A stretch of 53,362 nt of DNA, taken from positions 1-53,362 of the forward strand of contig NYMS01000017.1 in the NCBI GenBank assembly GCA_002529455.1, written 5' to 3'. Origin of the DNA: Glycomyces fuscus. GTDB taxonomy: Bacteria; Actinomycetota; Actinomycetes; Streptosporangiales; Streptosporangiaceae. The notes below the pieces were generated by a model. That model saw only the letters and a program-made list of their open reading frames with translations. It was not told the origin of the DNA and did no database searches. Positions 1 to 8,217 of the stretch are shown piece by piece. Each line of letters begins with the position of its first letter. Position 1 is the first letter of the stretch. A program made the position numbers and the translations under genes.

Positions 1-1176
1 ATCGCCGACGAGCCCACCGGGGTGTGGCTGGACCGCATCAGCGCCATCGAGGGCAACGACAGCCCCACCACCGGCAGCATGGGCCTGCGCGACCACCTCG
101 ACGAGGCCCTGCAACAGGCCGACGGCCAGCCGCTGGTCTTCCAGGTGGTCATCTACAACCTGCCCGGCCGCGACTGCGCCGCGCTGGCCTCCAACGGCGA
201 GCTGGGCCCCGACGAGATCGACCGCTACAAGAACGACTACATCGACCCCATCGCCGACATCCTGGCCGACTACGAGGACACCGAGCTGCGGATCGTGACC
301 ACGGTCGAGATCGACTCGCTGCCCAACCTGGTCACCAACGTCTCCCCGCGCGAGACCGCCACCGACAACTGCGACGAGATGCTGGCCAACGGCAACTACG
401 TCGAGGGCGTGGGCTACGCCCTGGCGCAGCTGGGCGAGATCGACAACGTCTACAACTACGTCGACGCCGGCCACCACGGATGGATCGGCTGGCAGGACAA
501 CTTCACCGCCTCGGCGGCGCTCTTCCACGAGGCGGCCAACGCCGCCGGCGCCACCCCCGCCGACGTGCACGGGTTCATCGCCAACACCGCGAACTACTCG
601 GTGCTGGTGGAGGAGAACTTCTCCATCGGTGAGACGATCGCGGGCACGCCGGTGCGCCAGTCGGACTGGGTGGACTGGAACCAGTTCACCGGGGAGCTGG
701 AGTTCGCCCAGGCCCTGCGCGAGGAGCTGGTGGGCCAGGGCTTCGACTCACGGATCGGCATGCTCATCGACACCTCCCGCAACGGCTGGGGCGGGCCCGA
801 CCGGCCCGACGGGCCGGGGCCGACCACGGATGTGAACGCCTACGTGGACGGGGGCCGCTACGACCGCCGTATCCAGTCCGGGAACTGGTGCAACCAGGCG
901 GGTGCGGGGCTGGGCGAGCGTCCCCAGGCCGCTCCGGAGCCGGGCATCGACGCCTATGTGTGGATGAAGCCGCCGGGTGAGTCCGACGGTTCCAGCGAGT
1001 ACATCGAAAACCCCGAGGGCAAGGGTTTCGACCGGATGTGCGACCCGACCTATGAGGGCAACCCGCGCAACGGCAACAACATGAGCGGTGCGCTGCCCGA
1101 CGCGCCGATCTCGGGGCACTGGTTCTCGGCCCAGTTCCAGGAGCTGCTGGCCAACGCCCACCCGCCCGTCCAGTAG
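1..1176 (+). CDS. cel6B: GH6 cellobiohydrolase (Cel6B-like), 5'-truncated by window edge
   Basis: The reading frame is open from base 1, so only the catalytic domain and C-terminus are present; the signal peptide and any carbohydrate-binding module lie upstream. Glycoside hydrolase family 6 enzymes invert the beta-1,4 bond of cellulose and release cellobiose outside the cell. The conserved strand with YNLPGRDCAALASNGE is followed by VEIDSLPNLVTN, whose Asp (bases 313-315) aligns with the catalytic acid. The conserved DAGHHGWIGW segment and WMKPPGESDGSS follow; the Asp of the latter (985-987) aligns with the proposed base. The long loop after SDGSS up to MCDPTYEGN is of the type that encloses the tunnel in exo-acting members, so I favour an exocellulase over an endoglucanase. 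The protein ends right after the catalytic domain, so any binding module must be N-terminal. A hairpin follows the stop. Confidence 0.93.
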   Translation: MADEPTGVWLDRISAIEGNDSPTTGSMGLRDHLDEALQQADGQPLVFQVVIYNLPGRDCAALASNGELGPDEIDRYKNDYIDPIADILADYEDTELRIVTTVEIDSLPNLVTNVSPRETATDNCDEMLANGNYVEGVGYALAQLGEIDNVYNYVDAGHHGWIGWQDNFTASAALFHEAANAAGATPADVHGFIANTANYSVLVEENFSIGETIAGTPVRQSDWVDWNQFTGELEFAQALREELVGQGFDSRIGMLIDTSRNGWGGPDRPDGPGPTTDVNAYVDGGRYDRRIQSGNWCNQAGAGLGERPQAAPEPGIDAYVWMKPPGESDGSSEYIENPEGKGFDRMCDPTYEGNPRNGNNMSGALPDAPISGHWFSAQFQELLANAHPPVQ

Positions 1177-1218
1177 CAACCGCCCCTCCCAGATCTCGGC
1201 TCCCATCCGAGACAGGGC

Positions 1219-1247
1219 GCCCGTCCACCCCCCCGGGGTGGGCGGGC
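1219..1247 (+). terminator. Hairpin terminator after the GH6 gene
   Basis: A 13-bp stem (1219-1231 pairs with 1235-1247, one G-T wobble) with a 3-nt loop lies 42 nt after the cellulase stop. There is no U-tract, which is usual for high-GC actinobacteria. Confidence 0.6.
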
Positions 1248-1326
1248 GTCCGCCATGTGCGGGCCCTGGGATCATGGTCCGGGGCTCCGGGGGGCGGGGT
1301 TCCGGACACGACCATGGGGGAAACGC

Positions 1327-2499
1327 GTGGCGGCACCGCTGGAGACCGACACCGTCGTGGTCGGGCTGGGAGCCATGGGAGCGCAGGCCCTGTGGCGCCT
1401 GGCCCGGCGCGGTGTGGACGCGATCGGGGTCGAGCAGTTCACGCCCGGGCACGACCGGGGCTCCAGCCACGGCGAGTCCCGCATCATCCGCACCGCCTAC
1501 ATGGAGGGCGCCGCCTACGTGCCGTTCGTGCGGTCGGCCTGGCGCGCGTGGTCGGAGCTGGAGGAGGCCTCCGGGGCACGGCTCGTGGTGCGCACCGGGG
1601 CGCTGATGATCGGCGCGCCGGACGGTCCCGCCGTCGCCGGGTCGGTCGCCGCCGCCGAACACCACGGCCTCGCCCACCAGGTGCTCTCCCGGGACCAGGT
1701 CGCCGAGCGCTTCCCCCAGCACGTACTGCGCCCGGGTGAGGTGGGCGTCTTCGAGGAGGACGCCGGAGTCGTCCTTCCCGAGGCCGCGATCACGGCGGCC
1801 GTGCGGCTCGCGCGGGAGGCGGGCGCGCGGGTGCTCACCGGCGCCCGGGCGACCCGCGTCCTCCCCGATCCGGACCGCCCCGGCGTGGTGGTCGGGGACA
1901 CCGTGGTCCGGGCCCGCCGGGTGGTCGTCACCGCCGGGTCCTGGCTGCCTCGGCTGGTGCCCGAGGCGGCGGGCCCGGGCGGCGGCCTGCGGGTCGAGCG
2001 GCGGGTGCTGGGCTGGTTCCGCACCACGCGGGACCCGTCCCCGCACGCGCACGGGCCGGTGTTCGCCCGGGACGGGGACGGCTGCACGTGGTACGGGTTC
2101 CCCAGCATGGACGGTGGCCGGAGCGTCAAGATCGGCGTGCACGCCGAGGCCCCGGGGGACCGGGCCGAGGGCGCGCAGTGGGGCGAGCCGGTCGACCCCG
2201 ACGCGGGCCCGCGGGAGCCCGACGCCGCCGACGCGCGGCGGCTCGGGCGGCTGGCCGCCGGGCTGCGCGGGGTCACCCCGCTGCCCGAGCGCATGGCGTC
2301 GTGCATGTACACGATGACCCCGGACGAGCACTTCGTCATCGGGCACCGCCGCGAGCTGCCCGGACTGGTGCTGGCGGGGGGCTTCTCGGGGCACGGCTAC
2401 AAGTTCGCCTCCGCCGTCGGGGAGGCCCTGGCCGACCTCGCCCAGCACGGGCGGACGGACCTGCCCGTGGACCTGTTCGACCCGCACCGCTGGGACTGA
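1327..2499 (+). CDS. Monomeric sarcosine oxidase / N-methyl-amino-acid oxidase family (covalent FAD)
   Basis: 390 aa. A flavoprotein that would oxidatively demethylate or deaminate an N-methylated amino acid, releasing formaldehyde and H2O2. The dinucleotide-binding motif [11 protein letters not shown] is at residues 10-20. The [15 protein letters not shown] segment carries Cys326 at the position that holds the 8-alpha-S-cysteinyl FAD bond in MSOX and [16 protein letters not shown] is the C-terminal FAD signature. I chose the GTG at 1327, preceded by GGGGGA at good spacing, over an in-frame ATG at 1255, because the product then starts just before the Rossmann strand as in relatives. Substrate (sarcosine, N-methyltryptophan or other) cannot be decided. 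It stands alone, without heterotetrameric sarcosine oxidase subunits or folate enzymes nearby. Confidence 0.88.
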   Translation: MAAPLETDTVVVGLGAMGAQALWRLARRGVDAIGVEQFTPGHDRGSSHGESRIIRTAYMEGAAYVPFVRSAWRAWSELEEASGARLVVRTGALMIGAPDGPAVAGSVAAAEHHGLAHQVLSRDQVAERFPQHVLRPGEVGVFEEDAGVVLPEAAITAAVRLAREAGARVLTGARATRVLPDPDRPGVVVGDTVVRARRVVVTAGSWLPRLVPEAAGPGGGLRVERRVLGWFRTTRDPSPHAHGPVFARDGDGCTWYGFPSMDGGRSVKIGVHAEAPGDRAEGAQWGEPVDPDAGPREPDAADARRLGRLAAGLRGVTPLPERMASCMYTMTPDEHFVIGHRRELPGLVLAGGFSGHGYKFASAVGEALADLAQHGRTDLPVDLFDPHRWD

Positions 2500-2630
2500 C
2501 CGGGCCGGTTCGGGGGCGGCCTCGGGCCCTTGGGGCGGGTGGGCCCGGCACCCGGGGGCGTGCGATCATCGCTTCCACGCGCGGCGCGAGCGCCTCCTCC
2601 CTCCCCCCGCCCCTTCCCGGAAGGACCGCC

Positions 2631-3437
2631 ATGAACAGTCCCACCGTCCCGCGGACCGCGCTCGTCACGGGCGCCTCGTCGGGGATCGGCGCCGCCGTGG
2701 CCGCCGAGTTCGTCCGCCGCGGCTACCGCGTGTACGGGACCAGCCGCGACCCCGGGGCGGTCGCCGAGCCGGTGCCGGGCGTGGAGTACCTGGCCCTGGA
2801 CCTGGCCGACGGGGCGTCGGTCGAGGCGTGCGCGGCCGCGGCGGGCGCCGTGGACGTGCTGGTCAACAATGCCGGGGAGAGCCAGAGCGGACCCTTCGAG
2901 GAGCTGCCCCCGGAGGCGGTGGAGCGGCTGTTCCGGATCAACGTGTTCGGCGCGGTGCGGCTCACCCAGCTGCTGCTGCCGGGGATGCGCGCCCGCGGGT
3001 ACGGGCGCGTGGTGATGGTGGGCTCGATGCTGGCGAGCTTCCCGCTGGCCTACCGGTCCTCCTACGTGGCGTCCAAGGCGGCGGTCAAGGGGTTCGCGAA
3101 CGCGCTGCGCCGCGAGGTGTCCCCGTACGGGGTGGGGGTGGCCACGGTCGAGCCGGGGTCGATCAACACCGGTATCAGCGAGCGGCGGACCCAGTACCTG
3201 CGGGAGGGGTCCCCGTTCGCGGCCGAGTACCGCACCATGCTGAGGGCGCTCAACGCCAACGAGGCCGCGGGGATCACGGCGGGGGCGGTGGCCCGCACCG
3301 TCCTGCGCGCCGTCGAGGCGGACCGGCCCCGGCCGCTCTACGCGGTGGGCAGCAACGCCCCGGTGGTCTTCGCGCTGCGGCGGCTGTTCCCGCGCTCGGT
3401 CGTCCTGGGCATGGTCGCCCGCAGGCACGGGCTGTAG
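2631..3437 (+). CDS. Short-chain dehydrogenase/reductase (classical SDR)
   Basis: 268 aa, cytosolic NAD(P)-dependent oxidoreductase of unknown substrate. The cofactor motif TGASSGIG is at residues 13-20, NNAG at 79-82, and the catalytic set Ser132, Tyr145, Lys149 (YVASK) has the usual 13-residue Ser-Tyr spacing. TSRD at 37-40, with Arg after the second strand, favours NADPH. The ATG at 2631 follows a GGAAGGA ribosome-binding site. The C-terminal helix pair is Arg-rich and hydrophobic, as in the cluster of SDRs related to retinol and 17-beta-hydroxysteroid dehydrogenases; activity on lipids is a guess. Confidence 0.88.
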   Translation: MNSPTVPRTALVTGASSGIGAAVAAEFVRRGYRVYGTSRDPGAVAEPVPGVEYLALDLADGASVEACAAAAGAVDVLVNNAGESQSGPFEELPPEAVERLFRINVFGAVRLTQLLLPGMRARGYGRVVMVGSMLASFPLAYRSSYVASKAAVKGFANALRREVSPYGVGVATVEPGSINTGISERRTQYLREGSPFAAEYRTMLRALNANEAAGITAGAVARTVLRAVEADRPRPLYAVGSNAPVVFALRRLFPRSVVLGMVARRHGL

Positions 3438-3595
3438 CCGCGGTCCCCGGGCGCCTCCGGGCGCCGGGCCGCACGCGGACCCGCCGCGCCGGAGGGGGTT
3501 CCGGCGGCGTGTCACCGGTCCCGGGTAGGTTGTCCCGGCCACAGGACACCGACCGCCCCGGGCCCTTCCGGGGCGGACACAACGACGGAGCCGCC

Positions 3596-4027
3596 GTGAA
3601 ACAGCAGGTCCACTTCATCACCCTCGCGACGGCCGACCTGGACGCCGCCCGCGCGTTCTACCGGGACGGGCTCGGCTGGGAACCCCTCATGGACGTCCCC
3701 GGGGAGATCGTCTTCTTCCAGGTCGCGCCGGGGCAGGTCCTGGGCCTGTTCGACGCGGAGAAGTTCGACCGCGACCTGGGGCGGCCGTCCGGGACGACCG
3801 GGGTGGCGGGACTGACGCTGTCCCACAACGTCGACGGCCCGGAGGAGGTCGCGCGGACCGTGGAGGCCATGGCGCGGGCGGGCGCGAAGGTGCTCAAGAC
3901 CCCGCAGAGGGGTGAGTTCGGCGGGATCTTCCACGCCCACGTGGAGGACCCCAACGGCGTGGTCTGGGAGATCGCGCACAACCCGGGCTGGCGTGTGGAG
4001 GAGGACGGCCGGGTCGTGTTCGGCTGA
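3596..4027 (+). CDS. VOC-superfamily protein (glyoxalase/bleomycin-resistance fold)
   Basis: 143 aa, one vicinal-oxygen-chelate domain built from two beta-alpha-beta-beta-beta modules. The first module has [22 protein letters not shown]; the second ends with [18 protein letters not shown], the standard C-terminal strand that supplies a metal-ligand Glu in enzymatic members. The first-module His (VHFITLA) is also in the right place, so metal binding is possible. Starts at GTG 3596 behind GGAG. A TAGGTT hexamer at 3526-3531 is a plausible -10 with a leader of about 60 nt. Substrate unknown; members of this fold include dioxygenases, glyoxalases and drug-sequestering proteins. Converges with the AlkZ-like gene. 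Confidence 0.85.
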   Translation: MKQQVHFITLATADLDAARAFYRDGLGWEPLMDVPGEIVFFQVAPGQVLGLFDAEKFDRDLGRPSGTTGVAGLTLSHNVDGPEEVARTVEAMARAGAKVLKTPQRGEFGGIFHAHVEDPNGVVWEIAHNPGWRVEEDGRVVFG

Positions 4028-4052
4028 GGCGCGGGCGCCCGCCGGCGCCGGT

Positions 4053-5180
4053 TCACGGCTCCAGGGGGCGCAGGCGGATGTCGTGGCCCCCGGAGCCGGC
4101 CGCCGCGAAGCGCAGCAGCCGCGCCCCCTCCTCGGTGACGGCCTCCTCCTCGGCCGGGGTGAGCGGCGCGAACAGCCGCACGTCCAGCACGGCGGGGCCG
4201 CCGCCCCGCGACCGCTCGATCCGCCACAGCCCGCGCACGAACCCGTCCACGGTCAGCGGCGGCTCGACCACGAGGTGGGGGCGCTGGTGGTCGGCGGCGA
4301 TGCGGGAGCGGTCGTCGTAGGAGACGAGCACGTTGTCGAGCAGCGCCAGGAAACGGGCGGGAGCGGGGGTGTCGGGGTCGGGGCGGGGCGCGTCGGGCAG
4401 GTCGAACAGCTCACGGCCGTCCCGGTCGCGCAGGACCCGCAGCCGTGACCGCAGACCCTCCACGACCGCGCGCATGCGGGTCATCCCGCTCCACGCCTGG
4501 ACGTCCCCGGCGGTGGCCGGGCCGAACGCGGCGAGGTAGCGCAGCACGAGGGTGTCCGGGGAGGGCTCGGCGGCCAGGGGTGCGCCGAGCCACTCCTCGG
4601 CGAGGGTGAAGGGGGTGGTCCCGCGCCGCCCCCACGTGCCGTCGGGCGGCGGGTGCAGGACGGGCAGGAGCCCCTGGACGGAGCGGGCCAGGGCGGTGGG
4701 GGCGCGGCCGGGCCAGCGCTCGGCCAGGGCCCGGCCCAGGTCGGGGCGGGCGAGTCCGCCGTCGGCGAGCAGCGCGCGTGCGGCGGCGGCCAGCTCGCCG
4801 GGGTCGACACCGGGCAGGGCCCTGCCGAAGGCGCCCCTCTGCCAGCGGGTCAGCATGGGGTGCAGGACCGGGCGCAGCCAGAGGTAGTCGTCGGCGGTGA
4901 CCAGGTGCTGGGTGCCCCGCATGAGGGTGGCGCGCACGACGTCGCGGCTGTGCAGGAGTCCGGTGAGGTCGTCGATCCCGAAGTCCCGGACCCGGGACCA
5001 CAGGCCCACGTAGGGCGGTTCGGGGTCCTGCGCCTGGAGGCCGACGAGGTGGTGGACGACCTCGGCGGCGGTGTGGTCGGTCGTCCGGCCGAGGAGCAGC
5101 TGGCGGGACAGGGTCGCCCGGTTGAGGGCGCGGCGGTCGAGCGCGGTCATGGCCGCGAGCCTAGGGAGGGTGGAGGTCAT
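4053..5180 (-). CDS. Winged-helix DNA glycosylase homologue (AlkZ-like, HTH_42 family)
   Basis: 375 aa, full length for the HTH_42/YcaQ-AlkZ family, whose members excise alkylated bases or unhook interstrand crosslinks. The motif GLQAQDPEPP has Gln49-Ala-Gln51, matching the catalytic (Q/E)xQ of the AlkZ branch rather than the QxD of Escherichia coli YcaQ. The rest is a run of winged-helix repeats, with LSRQLLLGR and RATLMRGTQHLV typical of the family, then a C-terminal beta barrel. ATG at 5180 has AGGA at suitable spacing; a second ATG at 5150 has no ribosome-binding site. Most actinobacterial paralogues have no proven substrate. AlkZ itself protects an azinomycin producer, but no biosynthetic cluster is visible here. 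Confidence 0.82.
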   Translation of the reverse strand: MTSTLPRLAAMTALDRRALNRATLSRQLLLGRTTDHTAAEVVHHLVGLQAQDPEPPYVGLWSRVRDFGIDDLTGLLHSRDVVRATLMRGTQHLVTADDYLWLRPVLHPMLTRWQRGAFGRALPGVDPGELAAAARALLADGGLARPDLGRALAERWPGRAPTALARSVQGLLPVLHPPPDGTWGRRGTTPFTLAEEWLGAPLAAEPSPDTLVLRYLAAFGPATAGDVQAWSGMTRMRAVVEGLRSRLRVLRDRDGRELFDLPDAPRPDPDTPAPARFLALLDNVLVSYDDRSRIAADHQRPHLVVEPPLTVDGFVRGLWRIERSRGGGPAVLDVRLFAPLTPAEEEAVTEEGARLLRFAAAGSGGHDIRLRPLEP

Positions 5181-5355
5181 CCGCTGTCCTGCACTCGGCG
5201 GCCGGGGCGGGCGCTCCCGGCGGTCCCCCCGGGCCGGCCGGGGCGGGGCCGTCGGGGAGGGCGCGTTCACCGCGAAGGGGCGGGGCGGCGCGGGCGGCGG
5301 CGGAGGTTGTCCTAGGTTGGGCGAGAGGACCGCAGACAACCGAGAGAGGTGCCGT

Positions 5356-5724
5356 GTGAGCAGCGTCGTCAAGTTCAACGTCCTGACCGTCCCCGAGGGT
5401 GCCGGGGCGACCCTGGAGGAGCGCTTCGCCAAGCGGGCCGGACTCGTGGAGGACCAGCCCGGGTTCGAGGAGTTCCAGCTGCTGCGCCCGGTCGAGGGCA
5501 CCGACAAGTACCTGGTGTACACCCGGTGGCGGTCCGAGGAGGACTTCCAGAACTGGGTGAACGGCCAGGCGTTCCGCCAGGGGCACGCCCAGGCCGCCGC
5601 GGACGCCCGGAAGGAGGGCGCACCGGCCGGGCACGGCCACGGACAGGGGCACGGCGGCCCGGCCGCGACCAACAGCGAGATCTGGGGCTTCGAGGTCGTC
5701 CAGCGGGTCTCGGCCCGGTCCTGA
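5356..5724 (+). CDS. ABM-fold heme-degrading monooxygenase-like protein with His-rich segment
   Basis: 122 aa antibiotic-biosynthesis-monooxygenase ferredoxin-like fold. Asn8, Trp67 and His77 occupy the spacing of the Asn-Trp-His heme triad described for Mycobacterium MhuD and IsdG-type enzymes, so heme cleavage and iron release in the cytosol is the likely role. Residues 92-101 (GHGHGQGHGG) form a His/Gly loop before the last strand; it is not part of the core family and could bind metal. GTG at 5356 follows GAGAGAGG. TAGGTT at 5313-5318 is a candidate -10. No heme or siderophore uptake genes are adjacent, so it appears to be a stand-alone unit. Confidence 0.8.
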   Translation: MSSVVKFNVLTVPEGAGATLEERFAKRAGLVEDQPGFEEFQLLRPVEGTDKYLVYTRWRSEEDFQNWVNGQAFRQGHAQAAADARKEGAPAGHGHGQGHGGPAATNSEIWGFEVVQRVSARS

Positions 5725-5745
5725 CCGCGGCAGGCGGGTGCCCGC

Positions 5746-5774
5746 GCCCCGCTGCCCGGACGGGTCAGCGGGGC
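5746..5774. terminator. Convergent hairpin between the ABM and methyltransferase genes
   Basis: Perfect 9-bp inverted repeat GCCCCGCTG / CAGCGGGGC (5746-5754 and 5766-5774, 11-nt loop). It overlaps the stop codon of the minus-strand gene and follows the plus-strand stop by 21 nt, so it could serve both. Confidence 0.55.
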
Positions 5775-6526
5775 TTGCGGGCCTCGATGAGGAAGCGGGT
5801 CGTGGTGGCCCTGAACGACCCCTCCCGCTCGATGTGCTCGTGCATGTCCCGGAGCCGGCCCCGGTAGGCGTCCACGGTGAATCCGGGCACCATCCAGATC
5901 ACCTTGCGCAGGAAGTACACGACCGCGCCGACGTCGAAGAACTCCGTGCGCAGCCGCTCCATGCGCAGGTCGGCCACCTCCAGCCCCGCGGCCCGCGCCC
6001 CGTCGCGCGCCCGGTCCGGATGGCGGGAGGCGCGCGCCTCCTCGGGCTGCGGCCCCAGGAAGAACTCCACCACCTCGAAGACGCTGGCCGGGCCCACCTG
6101 CTGGGACAGGTAGGTCCCGCCCGGCGCCAGGACCCGGGCGATCTCCTCCCACCACACGGTCACCGGGTGGCGGGAGACCACCAGGTCGAAGGCCCCGTCC
6201 GCGAAGGGCAGCGGCGGCTCGTCCCCGTCGGCGACCACCGCCACCCCCAGGGGGTGGAGCAGCCGGGTGGCCTTGGCGAGGTTGGGCGGCCAGGACTCCG
6301 TCGCCACGGTCAGGCGCGGGCGCTCGGGGATCCCCGCCAGCACCTCGCCGCCGCCGGTCTGGATGTCGAGCGCGGCACCCGCGCGGGCCATGTGCCCGGC
6401 CATCGTGCGCTGGTAGCCCCAGGAGGGGCGCTGCTCCGTGGCCCGGCCCTCCAGCCAGGAGAAGTCCCAGCCCTGTGTCGGCTCCGCGTCGGCCTCGGCG
6501 ACGAGTGCGTCGAAATCGCGTCCCAT
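5765..6526 (-). CDS. Class I SAM-dependent methyltransferase
   Basis: 253 aa. Motif I is ALDIQTGGGEVL (a GxGxG variant with IQTGGG in place of the usual VGCGTG), followed by the acidic end of the second strand (ATESWP), FDLVVSRHPV as motif II and VLAPGGTYLSQQ as motif III. This is the UbiE/Methyltransf_11 layout. The IQTGGG variant and a WEEIARVL helix are typical of a small actinobacterial group often annotated as methyltransferases acting on small molecules. ATG 6526 has a strong GGGGGAGGA ribosome-binding site. Divergent from the BenE-type permease across 95 nt. Substrate unknown. Confidence 0.82.
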   Translation of the reverse strand: MGRDFDALVAEADAEPTQGWDFSWLEGRATEQRPSWGYQRTMAGHMARAGAALDIQTGGGEVLAGIPERPRLTVATESWPPNLAKATRLLHPLGVAVVADGDEPPLPFADGAFDLVVSRHPVTVWWEEIARVLAPGGTYLSQQVGPASVFEVVEFFLGPQPEEARASRHPDRARDGARAAGLEVADLRMERLRTEFFDVGAVVYFLRKVIWMVPGFTVDAYRGRLRDMHEHIEREGSFRATTTRFLIEARKPR

Positions 6527-6621
6527 GACGGCATCCTCCCCCGGCCGCCACGGCCGGGTCCAGCGGTTTTCCCTCCCCCGGGCGACGGAGCGGGTCCGGT
6601 GGCGCGCGAGGATGGTGGACC

Positions 6622-8031
6622 ATGAGAACCCTTGTCCGCTATGTCGGCCTCGTGGCCCCCGCGCCCGCCGTCGCCGCCGGCCTGGTCGCCGTGCTGGTCG
6701 GGGTGACCAGTTCGGCGGCGATCGTGTTCACCGCCGCCGAGGCGGCCGGAGCCTCCTCGGGGCAGATCGCCTCGTGGATGCTGGCCCTGGGCGTGGGCAT
6801 GGCCGTGACCTGTGTGGGGCTGTCCCTGCGCCACCGGGCTCCGGTGGTCACCGCCTGGTCCACGCCCGGCGCCGCGCTGTTGGCGGTGGGGCTGGACGGG
6901 GTGACGATGGCACAGGCGGTGGGGGCGTTCCTGTTCTCGGCCGCGCTGATCACCCTGAGCGGCGTCACCGGGTGGTTCGAGAGGGTCATGGACCGCGTGC
7001 CCGTGCCGCTCGCCGCGGGGCTGCTGGCCGGGGTGCTGCTCCAGTTCGGCATGGGGCTGTTCACGAGCATGGAGGACGACTTCGCGGTCGTGTTCGCCAT
7101 GTTCGCGGCGTACCTGCTGTGCCGCCGGTGGCTGCCGCGCTACGCGGTCATCCTGTCCCTGGCCGCGGGCGGGGTCGCCGCGGCTCTGCGCGGAACCCTG
7201 GACCTGGGCGGGGTGTCCCCGTCACTGGCCCGGCCGGTGTTCGTGGCGCCCGAGTTCTCCTGGCAGGTGCTGGTGAGCGTGGGGGTGCCGCTGTTCGTGG
7301 TGACCATGGCCTCGCAGAACCTGCCGGGGGTGGCGGTGCTGCGGGGAGACGGCTACCGGGTGCCGGTCTCGCCGGTGATCGGGTGGACCGGGGCGACCAA
7401 CATGGTGCTGGCGCCGTTCGGGTGCTTCGGGATGAACCTGGCCGCGATCACCGCGGCCATCTGCACCGGACCGCAGGCGCATCCCGACCGGGAGCGCCGT
7501 TACCTGGCCGGGGTGTGGGCGGGGGTCTTCTACCTGTGCGTGGGGGTCTTCGGGGCGACGGTGGCGTCCCTGCTGGCCGCGCTGCCGCCGCCGCTGATCC
7601 TGGGGATCGCCGGCCTGGGCCTGCTCGGGACGATCGGCGGCTCGTTGGCCTCCGCGCTGGGGGACGAGCGCTCCCGGGAGGCCGCGGTGGTGACCTTCCT
7701 GGCCACGGCGTCGGGGTTCACGCTGTTCGGTGTGGGTTCGGCCTTCTGGGGTCTGCTGGCGGGGGCGCTGACGCTGGCGGTGACCCACTCCTGGCGCCGG
7801 GGCCGGGGCACCGGCTCCGAGAAGGCCGTCGAGGGGGACGCCGCGAGGACGCGGGAGACCAGCGGTGCGGGAGAGGCCGCCGCGAAGGACACCAGCGGGG
7901 CACAGCAGACATCCGGAACACAGGTGTCCGACGGGACGCAGAAAACGGGAGAGGACCAGGAGGCCAGAGGGGTCATCGGGGCGCAGGAGGCCGGTGCCCC
8001 CGGCACGGACGGCCGGTCGGCCCGCGGTTAA
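6622..8031 (+). CDS. benE: BenE-family benzoate/H+ symporter-like permease with long hydrophilic tail
   Basis: 469 aa integral membrane protein with about 12 hydrophobic segments in residues 1-390. The BenE signature regions are clear: HRAPVVTAWSTPGAALL early, TMASQNLPGVAVLRGDGYRVPV, and GCFGMNLAAITAAICTGPQAHPD. The family imports benzoate or related aromatic acids with protons. Residues about 393-469 are not membrane-spanning; they are a Thr/Gly/Glu/Gln-rich low-complexity tail with repeated GT/QTSG-type steps that ordinary BenE proteins lack. No benzoate-catabolic genes are nearby, so the substrate is inferred from family only. ATG 6622 follows GAGGA. Confidence 0.85.
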   Translation: MRTLVRYVGLVAPAPAVAAGLVAVLVGVTSSAAIVFTAAEAAGASSGQIASWMLALGVGMAVTCVGLSLRHRAPVVTAWSTPGAALLAVGLDGVTMAQAVGAFLFSAALITLSGVTGWFERVMDRVPVPLAAGLLAGVLLQFGMGLFTSMEDDFAVVFAMFAAYLLCRRWLPRYAVILSLAAGGVAAALRGTLDLGGVSPSLARPVFVAPEFSWQVLVSVGVPLFVVTMASQNLPGVAVLRGDGYRVPVSPVIGWTGATNMVLAPFGCFGMNLAAITAAICTGPQAHPDRERRYLAGVWAGVFYLCVGVFGATVASLLAALPPPLILGIAGLGLLGTIGGSLASALGDERSREAAVVTFLATASGFTLFGVGSAFWGLLAGALTLAVTHSWRRGRGTGSEKAVEGDAARTRETSGAGEAAAKDTSGAQQTSGTQVSDGTQKTGEDQEARGVIGAQEAGAPGTDGRSARG

Positions 8032-8036
8032 AGGGC

Positions 8037-8104
8037 TTGCGCCGTCGAGCCGGGCGGCGCTATAAAAGTCGCGGCCCCGACCACAGCGGGACCGGGGCCG
8101 CGAC
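8037..8104 (+). promoter_or_regulatory. Promoter and 12-bp hairpin ahead of the 17-codon leader ORF
   Basis: TTGCGC (8037-8042) and TATAAA (8061-8066) are separated by 18 nt and start 6 nt after the permease stop. Immediately after the -10 comes a perfect 12-bp stem, GTCGCGGCCCCG (8068-8079) with CGGGGCCGCGAC (8093-8104), with a 13-nt loop. The stem could be a terminator for the permease or, if the promoter is real, the 5' end of a structured leader RNA. Confidence 0.5.
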
Positions 8105-8123
8105 GACGAAAGGAGGCAGAGCC

Positions 8124-8177
8124 GTGTTCACCGCAACCACCGCGCTCGTGTCCTCCCGGGGCAGCCTCGACGGCTGA
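8124..8177 (+). CDS. 17-residue leader-like peptide upstream of the GNAT gene
   Basis: GTG-initiated micro-ORF encoding MFTATTALVSSRGSLDG. An almost ideal ribosome-binding site AAAGGAGG (8109-8116) lies 7 nt before the GTG, stronger than that of most full genes in the window. The ORF follows the hairpin directly and ends 40 nt before the acetyltransferase start. Thr (3), Ser (3) and Ala (2) are enriched but there is no run of one amino acid. It could be an attenuation or translational-coupling leader, or a small peptide in its own right. I recognise no family. Confidence 0.5.
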   Translation: MFTATTALVSSRGSLDG

Positions 8178-8217
8178 CTCCCCGGAGCGGCCGGGCGCAC
8201 GCACCGAAGGTGTCGCC

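Noticed and set aside
748..2487. Long minus-strand open frame across the cellulase and oxidase genes
   Set aside because: It is the antisense shadow of two clear genes, a product of the GC-rich third positions; its translation is Pro/Arg/Gly-rich with no fold.
5312..5330. Iron box before the ABM gene (CTAGGTTGGGCGAGAGGAC)
   Set aside because: Only 11 of 19 bases match the DtxR/IdeR consensus, all on the left half. TAGGTT is better explained as a -10 hexamer; the similar VOC promoter at 3526 has the same hexamer.
5181..6623. Continuation of the AlkZ-like frame upstream on the minus strand to 6623
   Set aside because: The added 480 residues run antisense to the ABM gene and out of frame with the methyltransferase; conserved family sequence begins only near 5150.
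8061..8067. TATAAAA as a eukaryote-like TATA box
   Set aside because: In this context it is a bacterial -10 with a TTGCGC -35 at 18 nt; no other eukaryotic feature exists.
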